The notes under the pieces are model-generated. The model had not been told where the DNA came from. It did not search any database and saw only the letters and a list, made by a program, of their open reading frames with translations. 64,000 nt of DNA from Mobilicoccus massiliensis (lineage in GTDB: Bacteria > Actinomycetota > Actinomycetes > Actinomycetales > Dermatophilaceae), in contig NZ_LN651329.1 in NCBI RefSeq assembly GCF_000826525.2, forward strand, positions 278,005 to 342,004, written 5' to 3'. Positions 1 to 8,965 of the stretch are shown piece after piece. The position numbers and the translations under genes were made by a program. Positions within the stretch are counted from its first letter, which is position 1. Each line of letters starts with the position of its first letter.

Positions 1-80
1 GCTTCGGAGTCGTCTGGGTCGTCGACATCCACGACGATGCCGCCAGCGCTCACGAGGGCGTCGACGACTCCGAGATGTGA
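1..80 (+). CDS. C-terminal end of an unidentified protein (cut by left edge)
   Basis: An open frame enters from the left edge and stops at the TGA at 78-80, leaving 25 residues that begin FGVVWVVDIHDD and end in an acidic tail. It converges on the next gene with a 27-nt gap, as expected for a real 3' end. Too little remains to name a family. The stop position and high-GC codon use fit a coding end, but this is a weak call. Confidence 0.4.
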   Translation, partial: FGVVWVVDIHDDAASAHEGVDDSEM

Positions 81-107
81 CGGCTCGCAGCCTCGGTCCT
101 CGTTGTC

Positions 108-599
108 TCAGTCCATGAGCAGGGCAGCGAGAGTGCCCCCGAGTTCGTAGGCGCCTTCCCGGTCGTCGTCGGAGATGTCGCCGAGCACGTCGAGCACCTC
201 GGCGGCCTGCCGCCACGGCAACGCACCGGTGATCGACATGACGGCCCGCACGGCTCCCGTCGTGTCGTACCGGCCGTGCACGTAGAGCCCGAAGGGGATC
301 GTGCGCTCGGCGCTGCCGCCCTCCGCCGCGCCGCCGTCGTCGGCCAGTGAACCGCCGACCTGCAGGAACGTCGAATCGAAGAAGTGCTTGAGCGCACCCG
401 ACATGTAACCGAAGTTCGCGGGCGTTCCGAGCAGCACCCCATCCGCGGCGAGCACGTCGTCGGCCGTCGTCTCGAGCGCGGGGCGGTCGACGACCTCGAC
501 GCCCTCGATCGCGTCGTCGCTCGCGCCCGCGAGGACGGCCTCGGTGAGGGCGGTCATCGACCGCGACGGGGAGTGATGCACGACGAGCAGACGAGCCAT
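108..599 (-). CDS. Flavodoxin / NAD(P)H-dependent FMN reductase-like protein
   Basis: A 163-residue protein of the flavodoxin fold, probably an FMN-binding cytoplasmic oxidoreductase. The N-terminal strand (ARLLVVHHSPSRS) leads into the phosphate-binding loop region, and GTPANFGYMSGALKHFFD is the flavin-contact segment shared with WrbA and multimeric flavodoxin-like reductases. Length fits the family. The ATG at 599 is preferred over a GTG 6 nt upstream because TAGGGT lies exactly 6 nt before it, a leaderless pattern repeated elsewhere in the window. The electron partner and substrate cannot be told from sequence. The gene stands alone, with repeats upstream. Confidence 0.8.
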   Translation of the reverse strand: MARLLVVHHSPSRSMTALTEAVLAGASDDAIEGVEVVDRPALETTADDVLAADGVLLGTPANFGYMSGALKHFFDSTFLQVGGSLADDGGAAEGGSAERTIPFGLYVHGRYDTTGAVRAVMSITGALPWRQAAEVLDVLGDISDDDREGAYELGGTLAALLMD

Positions 600-605
600 G
601 CCCAC

Positions 606-611
606 ACCCTA
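606..611 (-). promoter_or_regulatory. -10 box of a leaderless promoter (flavodoxin-like gene)
   Basis: On the minus strand TAGGGT is followed by 6 nt and the ATG at 599. No -35 match is clear. The spacing puts the transcription start at or next to the start codon. Confidence 0.45.
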
Positions 612-629
612 GGCACTCACACCGTGATG

Positions 630-1103
630 CGCTCGAACAGGCACTTTCACCCCCGTGCGCGGATGAAAGTGCCTGTTCGAGCGGCTTTCTTGCATGTGGC
701 AGCGAGTGAAAGTGCCTGTTCGAGCGGGGACGGAGGTCCCTCGGGTGCTCGGGGCCGTCTGGGAGTTCGCGCCGAGGCAGCCGTCGATTCCGGCCTCTCC
801 GTCGTGACGCGCGCTCGGACAGGCGCTTTCACCCTCGTGCGAGCCATGGAGGCGGATGAAAGTGCCTGTTCGAGCGCCTTCTTGCATGTGGCAGCGAGTG
901 AAAGTGCCTGTTCGTGCGAGCGCGGAGGTCCCTGGGGTGCTCGGGGCCGCCCGGGAGTTCGCGCCGAGGCAGCCGTCGATTCCACTCCGCCATGATGCGC
1001 TCAGACAGGCGCTTTCACCTCGGTGTGCGCCATGGGGGCGGGTGAAAGTGCCTGTTCGAGCGGCTTTTTCTGCGTGCGTGGGGTGAAAGTGCCTGTTCGA
1101 GCG
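630..1103. repeat. Intergenic array of nine inverted-repeat arms (family A)
   Basis: This 560-nt gene-free stretch holds nine copies of a ~22-nt arm. Read left to right the arm is CGCTCGRACAGGC followed by R/S and TTTCACC; the complementary form is GGTGAAA followed by GCCTGTYCGAGCG. Copies start near 630, 661, 706, 811, 854, 896, 998, 1041 and 1082; 630, 811 and 998 are in one orientation and the other six are reversed. Most belong to a subtype with CACTTTC or CGCTTTC after the core. Facing copies can form hairpins. The array lies 3' of the PIG-L gene (stop at 1163, minus strand). Open frames through it look like repeat translations rather than genes. Confidence 0.85.
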
Positions 1104-1146
1104 AGGGTCAGGCCCCGGAGGGTGGAATCGACGGCTGTCTCGGCGT
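661..1146. repeat. ~190-bp tandem duplication with an inverted remnant
   Basis: The segment starting at 661 recurs at 854 with high identity for nearly its whole length, including the non-arm text around 690-700/883-893 (TTGCATGTGGCAGCGAG) and 769-791/962-985. A third partial unit starts near 1040. At 1122-1145 the motif of 962-985 returns in reverse orientation with one mismatch. So a unit of family A arms plus unique spacer was duplicated and partly inverted. Confidence 0.75.
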
Positions 1147-1162
1147 GGGGTGGGGATCGGGA

Positions 1163-3958
1163 TCAGCGGCGGATCGGGACGGCGGAGGAGAGGGTGCCTC
1201 GGCCGTCGTCCCAGGCGGCGACGGCTCGTGCCTCACCCTCGAGCGCACGGGTGAGCGGAATGTTCACCGATCCCCGGAGGCGCGGAGCGGGCACGACCGC
1301 CCGGCCGGCGATCCCCGAGGCGTCGACGACGAACACGTGAGCGGCGCCGGTGCGTGCGCGACCGGTCGTCGTTCCGGTCACCCGGACGACGCCCTGTCCG
1401 CTGCCCCGGGCGACCTGCGCCCGCGTGAGCCAGCCCGACGAACGGCGATCGGAGGCGGGCCCACCCGCCAGCGGGACGTTGTCGCGCACCGATTGCTCGA
1501 TGCTCGGCGGGGAGTCCACCGACTTCAGCGCCGTGAGCGGCATGACCGGCTTCGGCGGCGTCGTCGGGCGTCCGGCCGGAGGCGTGTACCCCTGGACCGT
1601 GGCCACACCCCAGCGGTACGGGTCGCCCTGGACGCCGCCCCAGGTGGACCAGCCGATGCGGGTCTGGCCCGTCTTGTCCTGGGTGTCGGAGTCGTAGACG
1701 AACAGGTTCATGCCGAGGTGCGCCGGGTCGATCGCGCCGGGCAGGTCGGCCATGGGGATCGACGTCTCGACGGTGTAGCCGCCGTTCGTCACGGTCGAGG
1801 CGACCTTCATTCCCGGCGCGGTCTCCGCACCGCCCTGGCGGTTGTCGGCGTCGCGGCCGAAGCACGCCCCGCCCTGAGCCGTGACCGGGAGGATGAACGC
1901 CTTGAACGTCGTCGAGGTGTTCTCCGAGGTGCCGCGGGGGTCGAACGCGAGCTCGACGGCGTCGGTGCGCCAGTGACGCTTGCAGTCGTTCGAGTCGAGC
2001 TTGGTTCCGAGCACGTCGTCCTTGACGGTGACGGCGACATAGAGGGTGTCGTCGCGCCAGGTGACGTTCGCGGTGGCCGAGCAGTCCGCGGCCGAGGTGC
2101 AGGGCTCGCCCTCCCACACGCGGGACAGGTCGAGGGTGGCAGCCGGATACTCCCCGTTGCTCACCTTTCCGTCGACGGCGGGTGCCGTGGCCGCTCGCGG
2201 AATCGTCGTCGAGGGGACGAGTTCGAGCGCGCCGGTGTCCTGGGACGTGGCTCCGCCGCTCGTCGTCGCGATCGTCCACCGATAGTCGCCCGGTGCGCCG
2301 CCGGGGGTGCCGCCCTGGTTCGACGTCTTGAGGCTCGTGTCGGTGTTCTCGACGGTGAACTGCAGGGTCGTCGAGGCCCCGGGGGCGAGCGCGGTGTACG
2401 ACCGGCTCGCCGGTTCGACAGTGAACCCGGCCGGCGCGGCGGGCGTCACCGTGCCGGACTGCGTCGAGGCCGAGTGATTGGTGACGACGACCGGCACGCT
2501 TGCGGACCGCCCGGACGGGACGACGGTCACGGGGGTGACGATGCCGCTGAGCTCGGGAAGGCCGGCCTCGCGCACCCAGTTCTCGAACTGCGCGACCTGC
2601 GGCAGGAATTGCTGGTGGGCCGTGACGGGAGCGGTGACCGCGACCACCGTCTCCGTGTGTCCACGACCCTCGGCGGCGGCGACGTCGACCCCCACCTTGA
2701 CGCGGGTGCCGGCCTTGGCCGACACGTCCGGAGTGACGGTGACCGTGCGGGTGACCGTCCGTCCGGGACGCACTGTGCCGAAGTCGATCCGTCCGGCCTT
2801 CCACCCCGACGGCACGGTGAGGGAGGCCCGGGCGCGTCGCAGCGTGGCGCGTGGCGGAGCCGTGAGACGCACGGTCGTCGTGAACGCCTTGCCGGGGAGG
2901 ACGTCGATGCTCGCCGTCGAGGCCTCGAGTCGCGTGCCGAGCGGCAGCCCGCCCGACGCACGCACGGTCGCACCCTGCAGCGCCGCCGCGGGGTCGGCGG
3001 CCTCCTTGGTGCCCATCGCCGCGAACGGCACCCGCGAGGCGACCTGGGTGAAGAAGTCGCAGCCGAGCTGGTTCGGGTCGGCCGGCACGTCGGGGAACCC
3101 CGCCCAGCCCTGCGAGGCGTACTGCCGCTGGGCCGCGCGCTCGATCTCCGCCCACGTCTTTCCGTCGGGCGCCTTCGCCCCCGACCACACGCCGTAGACG
3201 GTGCTCGACGGGTCCTTCGGGGTGATCTTCGCGGCGCACTCCGGGCCGTTCACCGACGTGCCGTCGTAGCCGCTGCGGAACACCTTGGCCGGTGCCCAGG
3301 GCCGCAGCCCCTCCTTGGTGATCTGCTCGGGGAATCGCTTCGGGTCGCCCGCGGCCTCGTACGCCTCGATCGCGAGGCGTGCCGCCTCCTGGTGATTGCC
3401 GTGGTTGCCCGGCGAGGGGGCCGGGTTCATCGTCACGAGGATCTCGGGACGCGTCTCACGGATGACCCGCACGATCTTGGCGAGGGTTCTGTCGTGGCCC
3501 CAGGTCTGGCGCGTCAGCGGCTCGGAGACCGTGTAGAAGAAGTCGACCTCGTCGAGGTTGTAGATGTTCGTGATGCCGGCCCGGCCCACCGCGGCACGTT
3601 CCTCCCTCTCACGCAGCAGCCCGAGCGCCGGACCCTCCTCCGGGCCGACGGCGTTGCCGCCGCCCTCCCCACGGGTGACCGTGACGACGCCGGTCTCGAG
3701 CCCGTTGCGCTGTCCCCACTGGCCGATGGTCGACAGCGTCCAGGCCTCGTCGTCGGGGTGGGCGCCGATGTAGAGCGCACCGAGGTCGACGGGTCTGCCC
3801 GACGAAGTCGTCGCGTCCGGTGGGGCAGCGGTCGGGCGGCGTCCCGCGGCACCGTCGGCACTGGCGGCACCGGTCGTGTGGGCGAGGGCGGGGGCGAGAC
3901 CGAGCGCGGCGGCCGCGGCGAGCGTGGTGCCCGCGCGCAGCAACGTGCGTCGTGGCAT
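1163..3958 (-). CDS. Secreted PIG-L (LmbE) family deacetylase with NEW3-like and CBM9-like domains
   Basis: A 931-residue exported protein. Residues 1-32 form a signal peptide. The PIG-L deacetylase domain begins near residue 58 with the zinc motif AHPDDEAW; a downstream NHGNHQEAARLA supplies a further histidine. PIG-L enzymes remove N-acetyl groups from GlcNAc-type sugars. The middle carries repeated Ig-like/NEW3-type segments (around residues 340-560) and the C-terminal third has a CBM9-like sugar-binding module (DGKVSNGEYP...). It starts at ATG 3958 after AAAGGA, and lies 32 nt downstream of the last permease gene, so it is probably the last gene of the sugar-transport operon. It could trim acetyl groups from an extracellular glycan; the substrate is inferred, not shown. 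Confidence 0.85.
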   Translation of the reverse strand: MPRRTLLRAGTTLAAAAALGLAPALAHTTGAASADGAAGRRPTAAPPDATTSSGRPVDLGALYIGAHPDDEAWTLSTIGQWGQRNGLETGVVTVTRGEGGGNAVGPEEGPALGLLREREERAAVGRAGITNIYNLDEVDFFYTVSEPLTRQTWGHDRTLAKIVRVIRETRPEILVTMNPAPSPGNHGNHQEAARLAIEAYEAAGDPKRFPEQITKEGLRPWAPAKVFRSGYDGTSVNGPECAAKITPKDPSSTVYGVWSGAKAPDGKTWAEIERAAQRQYASQGWAGFPDVPADPNQLGCDFFTQVASRVPFAAMGTKEAADPAAALQGATVRASGGLPLGTRLEASTASIDVLPGKAFTTTVRLTAPPRATLRRARASLTVPSGWKAGRIDFGTVRPGRTVTRTVTVTPDVSAKAGTRVKVGVDVAAAEGRGHTETVVAVTAPVTAHQQFLPQVAQFENWVREAGLPELSGIVTPVTVVPSGRSASVPVVVTNHSASTQSGTVTPAAPAGFTVEPASRSYTALAPGASTTLQFTVENTDTSLKTSNQGGTPGGAPGDYRWTIATTSGGATSQDTGALELVPSTTIPRAATAPAVDGKVSNGEYPAATLDLSRVWEGEPCTSAADCSATANVTWRDDTLYVAVTVKDDVLGTKLDSNDCKRHWRTDAVELAFDPRGTSENTSTTFKAFILPVTAQGGACFGRDADNRQGGAETAPGMKVASTVTNGGYTVETSIPMADLPGAIDPAHLGMNLFVYDSDTQDKTGQTRIGWSTWGGVQGDPYRWGVATVQGYTPPAGRPTTPPKPVMPLTALKSVDSPPSIEQSVRDNVPLAGGPASDRRSSGWLTRAQVARGSGQGVVRVTGTTTGRARTGAAHVFVVDASGIAGRAVVPAPRLRGSVNIPLTRALEGEARAVAAWDDGRGTLSSAVPIRR

Positions 3959-3990
3959 GGCGGTGTCCTTTCGCGAAGGGGGATCGTCAC

Positions 3991-4812
3991 CTACTCACGC
4001 ACGGCTCCTTCGAGCATGCCGGCGATGAAGTGACGCTGGAGGAACACGTAGAGCACGACGACCGGCGTGGCGACGATGCACGCGCCCGCGGCGAGGAGGG
4101 TGAAGCCCTGCGTGTACTGGCCCTGGAAGAACGCGAGCCCGAGCGGGGCGGTGCGCAGCCCCTCGGCGGTGACCATGACGAGCGGGATGAGGAACTCGTT
4201 CCACGTCCACATGAACGTGAGCACGGTGAGCGTGACGATCGCGGGCCGGGCGAGCGGCACGAGAATGAGCCACAACGTGCGCCAGTGACCGGCCCCGTCG
4301 AGACGGGCGGCCTCGACGACGGCGCGGGAGGAGGAGCGGAAGTACGTGCGCATCCAGTAGCTGCCGAACGCCACCGACTGGGCGATCTGCGGGAGGACGA
4401 CGGCCCACAGGGTGTCGGTGAGGTGCAGGTCGCGCAGGTCGAAGTAGAGCGGCACGACGACGGCCTCGTTCGGCATCATCATCCCGAGCAGGAAGAGGTA
4501 GAGCACGAGTTCGGAGCCGGGAAAGCGGATCGAGCCGAGGGCGTAGCCGGCGAGGACCGACAGCACGACGCTGACCGCGACGACGATGACCGAGACGAGC
4601 AGGCTCGTGCGCAGGTACGTGCCGAAGTGCCCGATGCGCCAGGCCTCGGCGAAGTTGCCGGGATGCACGCCGAGGATGCTCGTCGTCTGCTCACCGGTGT
4701 CGGGGGTGCCGAGCGCCGCGGCGACGACGGTGAGGATCGGGTAGAGGGCGAAGATCGCGAACGCGATGAGAACGACGTAGTTGGCGATCTTCTCGGCGGG
4801 GGAGACCCTCAT
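3991..4812 (-). CDS. Sugar ABC transporter permease (MalG/CUT1 type)
   Basis: A 273-residue inner-membrane permease with about six hydrophobic segments. The conserved cytoplasmic EAA loop, which docks the ATPase, is visible as EAARLDGAGHWRTLW in the second half. Length and the C-terminal position of the loop fit the MalG half of carbohydrate uptake (CUT1) importers. The start overlaps the stop of the upstream permease by 4 nt (ATGA-type coupling). It pairs with the neighbouring permease and the lipoprotein binding protein. No ATPase gene is present nearby. Confidence 0.9.
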   Translation of the reverse strand: MRVSPAEKIANYVVLIAFAIFALYPILTVVAAALGTPDTGEQTTSILGVHPGNFAEAWRIGHFGTYLRTSLLVSVIVVAVSVVLSVLAGYALGSIRFPGSELVLYLFLLGMMMPNEAVVVPLYFDLRDLHLTDTLWAVVLPQIAQSVAFGSYWMRTYFRSSSRAVVEAARLDGAGHWRTLWLILVPLARPAIVTLTVLTFMWTWNEFLIPLVMVTAEGLRTAPLGLAFFQGQYTQGFTLLAAGACIVATPVVVLYVFLQRHFIAGMLEGAVRE

Positions 4813-5723
4813 GCCGTGCTCCGATCGCCGATCCGGTTGATGACGAACGTGATCGCGAAGATGAGCACGGTGAGGGCCACGCCGATCGCTGCCGCCGAGC
4901 CGACCTCGCCGATCTGGAACGCGCGGTCGTACACCGCGTAGGAGGGCACGAGCGTCGAGGTGCCCGGGCCACCCTGGGTCGTCATGTAGATGAGGTCGAA
5001 GGTCTTGAGCGCGGCGATGACGGTCAGGGTGAGTGCGACCGCGATCTCGCCGCGCACCGAGGGCAGGGTCACGGCGAAGAACTCCCGGAACGCGCCGGCG
5101 CCGTCGAGGCGGGCGGCCTCGTAGAGCTCACCGGGGATGCGTCCCATGCCCGCGAGCAGCAACACCGTGACCAGGCCGATCTCGAACCACGTGCCGATGA
5201 GCCCGATCGCCGGCAGCGCGAGGTCGTAGCTGCCGAGCCATCCCCGAAGCGGCCCCAGCCCGCTCACCGGGTCGTAGATGCGCCGCCACGCGACGGCGAT
5301 GACGACCATGGCGACGACCTGCGGCAGAAAGATCACCGTGCGAAAGAACCCGAGACCGCGCACCTTGGCCCGGTTGAGGATCGAGGCGAGGCCGAGCCCG
5401 AGCACGACCGGGATCGCCGCGAAGAACACCATGAGGATGAGCGCGTGGACGAACGCGCCGCGCAACTCGGCGTCGGCGACGAGGTCGACGTAGTTCTGCA
5501 GGCCGGCCCACGTGCCGACGGTGAGGCCGTCCCAGTCGTACAACGAGATCTGCACGGCCCGCCCGAGCGGGTAGAGCAGGAACAGTCCGTAGACGAGCAG
5601 ACCGGGCAAGACGTACAGCCAACCCACGGCTCGTGGCTCACCGGGAGGCCCGCCGCGACGCCGGCGTGGTGACGCGGCGGGCTCCGATCGCGACGTGCCG
5701 GCGGTGTCCGCGGCCTCGCTCAT
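4809..5723 (-). CDS. Sugar ABC transporter permease (MalF/CUT1 type)
   Basis: A 304-residue permease with a basic, proline-rich cytoplasmic N-terminus (residues 1-32) followed by about six membrane segments. The EAA loop reads EAARLDGAGAFREFF. It lies 1 nt downstream of the binding-protein gene and overlaps the next permease by 4 nt, so the three are translated as one unit. The family imports oligosaccharides or disaccharides; the substrate here is unknown. Confidence 0.9.
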   Translation of the reverse strand: MSEAADTAGTSRSEPAASPRRRRGGPPGEPRAVGWLYVLPGLLVYGLFLLYPLGRAVQISLYDWDGLTVGTWAGLQNYVDLVADAELRGAFVHALILMVFFAAIPVVLGLGLASILNRAKVRGLGFFRTVIFLPQVVAMVVIAVAWRRIYDPVSGLGPLRGWLGSYDLALPAIGLIGTWFEIGLVTVLLLAGMGRIPGELYEAARLDGAGAFREFFAVTLPSVRGEIAVALTLTVIAALKTFDLIYMTTQGGPGTSTLVPSYAVYDRAFQIGEVGSAAAIGVALTVLIFAITFVINRIGDRSTA

Positions 5724-5724
5724 G

Positions 5725-7101
5725 TCAGCCGTTCTTCTCGACGTAATCGCCGTAGTCCTTCTGCACCGTCTGCAAGAACTGCTCGGGGGTGTTCTTCTTC
5801 GCGATGAGATCCTGCAACGCCGCGCCGATCGTGTCGCCCATGGTCGGGGTGGCGTAGTCGAGATAGGGGACGAGACCGTTCTGCTGGACGATCGTGCCGA
5901 ACGCGGTGAAGACGTCCTGAGTGAGAGCGTCGGGGGCCTTCTGCGCGGCGGTGTCGACGACCGGCAGGTTGCCCGTCTCGGCGAGGGTCTTCATCGCGTC
6001 CTTGTTCGTGATGAAGTCGATGTAGGCAGCAGCCGCGTCGGGGTTCTTCGACTTCGACGAGATTGCCCACGGGATGCCGGTGCCGCCGGTGGAGACCGGC
6101 TTGCCCCCTGCGGCGGACGAGGGAGGCGGCAGCATGAAGGTCACGTCGCCCTTCATCGCCTTGGACAGGTCGGGCGCGAGCCACGTGCCCGCCATGAGGT
6201 AGGTGCCGGTGCCCTTACCGAACGACTGCCAGGCCGGGTCGTAGCCGAGCCCGTTGGCCTTGTTGTCGAGGAAGCCCTTGTCGACCCAGTCGACGAGCGT
6301 CTGCGCAGCCTTGGTGTTCTCGGGGGTGACCCAGTTGCCGCCGGGCTGGCCGAAGCCGAGCTGACGGATCGTGTCGGGGGCGACGTACTGGGCCTGAATC
6401 GGCCCGAAGACGTGGACGGCTGGCCACTTGTCGAGGTTGCCGAGCACGAGCGGTGCCTCGTTCGGGCGCTTGGTCTTGAGCGTGGCCATGCTCGACTCCA
6501 ACTCGGCCCACGTCGTCGGGGGCTGGAGACCGGCCTCCTTCAGGTGCGCGGTGTTGACGTAGAGACCGACGACCTCACCGACCTGCGGCAGACCGTAGAG
6601 GCTGCCCTTGCCGAACGTCTTGCCGTCGGGGGTGTAGCTCGAGTACTGCCGCACCGACTCGGGGTAGCGCTGGTCCCAGCCGTACGCCTTGGCGTAGGGG
6701 TCGAGAGAGAGCAGGAGGTTGCCCTTGACGAACGTGCCCATGTCGGAGCGGCCGTTGTTGCTCTGGAAGACGTCGGGCGGGGTGTCGCCGGAGAGCGCGA
6801 GCTTGAGCGTCTTGTTGAGGTCGTCGAACGAGCGCGAGACCCGCTTGATCTTGATGTTGGGGTACTTCTTCTGGAACTCGTCGTTGAGCTTGGTGATCTG
6901 CTGCGCCTGACCGCCGCGCACCTCCTGGTCCCACACCGTGAGCGTCACGTTGCCGAGAGCCGCCGGGTCGGTCTTCACCTCACCGCTCGGGGTCGCCGCA
7001 TCCTTGGGCGGGGCGGATGTCGAACCCGGCGCCGCGCATCCGGCGACGGCGAGAGCACTGATCCCGGCGAGGGCGACGAGACGAACGATCGGGCGACTCA
7101 T
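5725..7101 (-). CDS. Extracellular sugar-binding lipoprotein of an ABC importer
   Basis: A 458-residue family 1 solute-binding protein. The N-terminus is a lipoprotein signal with lipobox AVAGC (cysteine near residue 22), followed by a flexible Ser/Pro-rich linker and then the binding domain (ITKLNDEFQKKYPNIKIK). It captures a sugar outside the membrane for the two permeases downstream. ATG 7101 is chosen over upstream in-frame codons because it is preceded by AGGAG and begins the signal peptide. First gene of a minus-strand operon ending in the PIG-L deacetylase. Confidence 0.9.
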   Translation of the reverse strand: MSRPIVRLVALAGISALAVAGCAAPGSTSAPPKDAATPSGEVKTDPAALGNVTLTVWDQEVRGGQAQQITKLNDEFQKKYPNIKIKRVSRSFDDLNKTLKLALSGDTPPDVFQSNNGRSDMGTFVKGNLLLSLDPYAKAYGWDQRYPESVRQYSSYTPDGKTFGKGSLYGLPQVGEVVGLYVNTAHLKEAGLQPPTTWAELESSMATLKTKRPNEAPLVLGNLDKWPAVHVFGPIQAQYVAPDTIRQLGFGQPGGNWVTPENTKAAQTLVDWVDKGFLDNKANGLGYDPAWQSFGKGTGTYLMAGTWLAPDLSKAMKGDVTFMLPPPSSAAGGKPVSTGGTGIPWAISSKSKNPDAAAAYIDFITNKDAMKTLAETGNLPVVDTAAQKAPDALTQDVFTAFGTIVQQNGLVPYLDYATPTMGDTIGAALQDLIAKKNTPEQFLQTVQKDYGDYVEKNG

Positions 7102-7514
7102 GGTGACTCCTGCACATCGGACGGACCTCGGCGGCGAACGGGACGTGGCTGCGCGAAGCGCCCGGTGGCGTCCTTCGTCGTCGGCGTGACTGGATACTAC
7201 GCACGCCGGGGGCGAGACGAGGCGTGGTCGGCGGGGTGTTTCCGAGACCGCCGGTCCGTCGAGGCGAGCAGTCGGCACGGGCGGCCTTCGGACACGTGGT
7301 GGAGTCGAGACACGCTTGAGGTCGTGCCTGTACGCCCCAGATCGCGTGCCTCAGCGCGATCAGGGGTGCACGGATGTCGCATCCCGTGCCCGCCCCAGAC
7401 GAGCCGTCGAGGGGTTGTCGGTGAGGGGCAGTAGCGTGCCGGTCAGGACGGTCACCGAGCAGGTCGAGACGGCACGACTCCTACCGAGACGCGTGAGACG
7501 AAAGGGACGGATCG
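7102..7514. other. Divergent control region between the sugar operon and the GH4 gene
   Basis: 413 nt without a gene. It should contain the promoters of both divergent units. The only symmetrical element noticed is a perfect 7-bp inverted repeat, GATCGCG at 7340-7346 and CGCGATC at 7355-7361, a possible operator. No LacI, ROK or GntR regulator gene is adjacent. Confidence 0.4.
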
Positions 7515-8861
7515 ATGAAGCTGGCGATGCTGGGCGGCGGCGGGTTTCGCACGCCACTGGTCTACCGGGCGCTCCTGGGTGACACCGCCGAGCGGCGGGT
7601 CACCGAAGTGCGGCTCCACGACGTCGACGAGGCGCGGTTGGCCGCGATCACGCGCGTGCTCGACGCGATGGCCGACGGCGATGCGCAGGCCCCGGTCGTC
7701 CGGGCGACGACCGATCTCGACGAGGCGCTCGACGGGGTCGACTTCGTGTTCTCGGCCATTCGCACCGGCGGCCTCGAGGCGCGCACGGCCGACGAGCGAG
7801 TGGCGCTCGCCCACGGATTGCTCGGGCAGGAGACGGTAGGACCGGGTGGAATCTCGTTCGGGCTGCGTACCGTTCCGGTCGCGCTTCACGTCGCTCGGCG
7901 GGTCGCTGCGGTGGCGCCGGGGGCGTGGGTCATCAACTTCACCAACCCCGCCGGCATGATCACCGAGGCGATGGCGGGGGTGCTCGGGGAACGGGTCGTC
8001 GGTATCTGCGACAGTCCGATCGCCATGGCGCGCCGGGCGGTTCGCCTGCTCGGCCTCGACCCCCAGCGGACGCGCGTCGATTACGTGGGGCTCAACCACC
8101 TGGGCTGGTTGCGGGCGCTCGAGGTGGACGGGGTCGACCGGCTGCCGCAGTTGCTCGGCGACGACCGACTGCTGCTCGCCACGGAGGAGGGCCGACTGTT
8201 CGGGTCGGAGTGGCTGCGGACGATCGGCATGCTGCCCAACGAGTACCTGTACTACTACTACTTCACCCGCGACGCGGTCACCGGCATCCTCGCCGCCGGG
8301 CAGACGCGAGGGGAGTACCTCGACGCGCAGCAGTCCTCGTTCTACGCGACGTTGAATGACGAGACGGTCGATGCGCTCGCCGAGTGGGACCGGGTGCGCC
8401 TCGAACGCAACGCGACGTACATGAAGGAGGCGCGCGGGGCCGACGACGAACGCGACGACGACGACATCGAGGGCGGAGGCTACGAGGGGGTCGCGCTCGC
8501 GCTCATGGCGGCCATCGCCCGCGACGAGCCCGCTGAACTCATCCTCAACGTGCGCAACGGCACGACGATCCCGTGCCTGCCGCAGGACGCCGTCGTCGAG
8601 GTGCCGTGTCGCGTCGACGCGACCGGGCCGCACCCGCACCCGACACCGCCGTTGACCGGTCACCCGCTCGGGCTCGTGCAACAGATGAAGGCCGTCGACC
8701 GGCTCGTCATCGAGGCCGCGATCACGGGGTCGGTCGATCGGGCGGTCGAGGCGTTCGCCCTGCACCCGCTCGTCGACTCCGTGTCCGTCGCACGCGAACT
8801 CCTCGCCGACTACCGCGCCCGTATCCCCGCCGTCGATGAGGTGTTCACGCGGGGGAGGTGA
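7515..8861 (+). CDS. Family 4 glycoside hydrolase (6-phospho-beta-glucosidase type)
   Basis: A 448-residue GH4 enzyme, a cytoplasmic NAD- and Mn-dependent glycosidase that works by oxidation-elimination. The Rossmann dinucleotide site is at the N-terminus (LGGGGFRTP). Metal ligands typical of the family are visible: Cys165 in GICDSP and His195 in NHLGW; FTNPAG is also a family signature. Full length for the family. AAAGGGA precedes the ATG. It is divergent from the sugar ABC operon and probably cleaves the imported sugar. GH4 members differ in specificity (alpha or beta, phosphorylated or not), so the exact substrate is open; an ABC importer would deliver unphosphorylated sugar. Confidence 0.88.
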   Translation: MKLAMLGGGGFRTPLVYRALLGDTAERRVTEVRLHDVDEARLAAITRVLDAMADGDAQAPVVRATTDLDEALDGVDFVFSAIRTGGLEARTADERVALAHGLLGQETVGPGGISFGLRTVPVALHVARRVAAVAPGAWVINFTNPAGMITEAMAGVLGERVVGICDSPIAMARRAVRLLGLDPQRTRVDYVGLNHLGWLRALEVDGVDRLPQLLGDDRLLLATEEGRLFGSEWLRTIGMLPNEYLYYYYFTRDAVTGILAAGQTRGEYLDAQQSSFYATLNDETVDALAEWDRVRLERNATYMKEARGADDERDDDDIEGGGYEGVALALMAAIARDEPAELILNVRNGTTIPCLPQDAVVEVPCRVDATGPHPHPTPPLTGHPLGLVQQMKAVDRLVIEAAITGSVDRAVEAFALHPLVDSVSVARELLADYRARIPAVDEVFTRGR

Positions 8862-8965
8862 CGCGGGGCGCGTGACCCCGCGGGCGGTCACGTCGTTCGA
8901 GGGCTCGTGCCTCGTCCACCGGGCTACCCTCCGGAGGAACGCATCGAGCCCGAGAAGAGGTCCGC

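Noticed and set aside
384..995. 203-residue open frame over the repeat array
   Set aside because: It translates the repeat arms (KVPVRA and ESACSS strings) and overlaps the flavodoxin gene; no protein family is visible.
630..1103. CRISPR array
   Set aside because: Arms occur in both orientations, spacers are irregular and partly duplicated, arms vary in sequence, and no cas gene is present.
5695..7434. 579-residue plus-strand frame opposite the binding-protein gene
   Set aside because: Antisense shadow; composition is V/R/L/G-rich with no signal peptide or domain.
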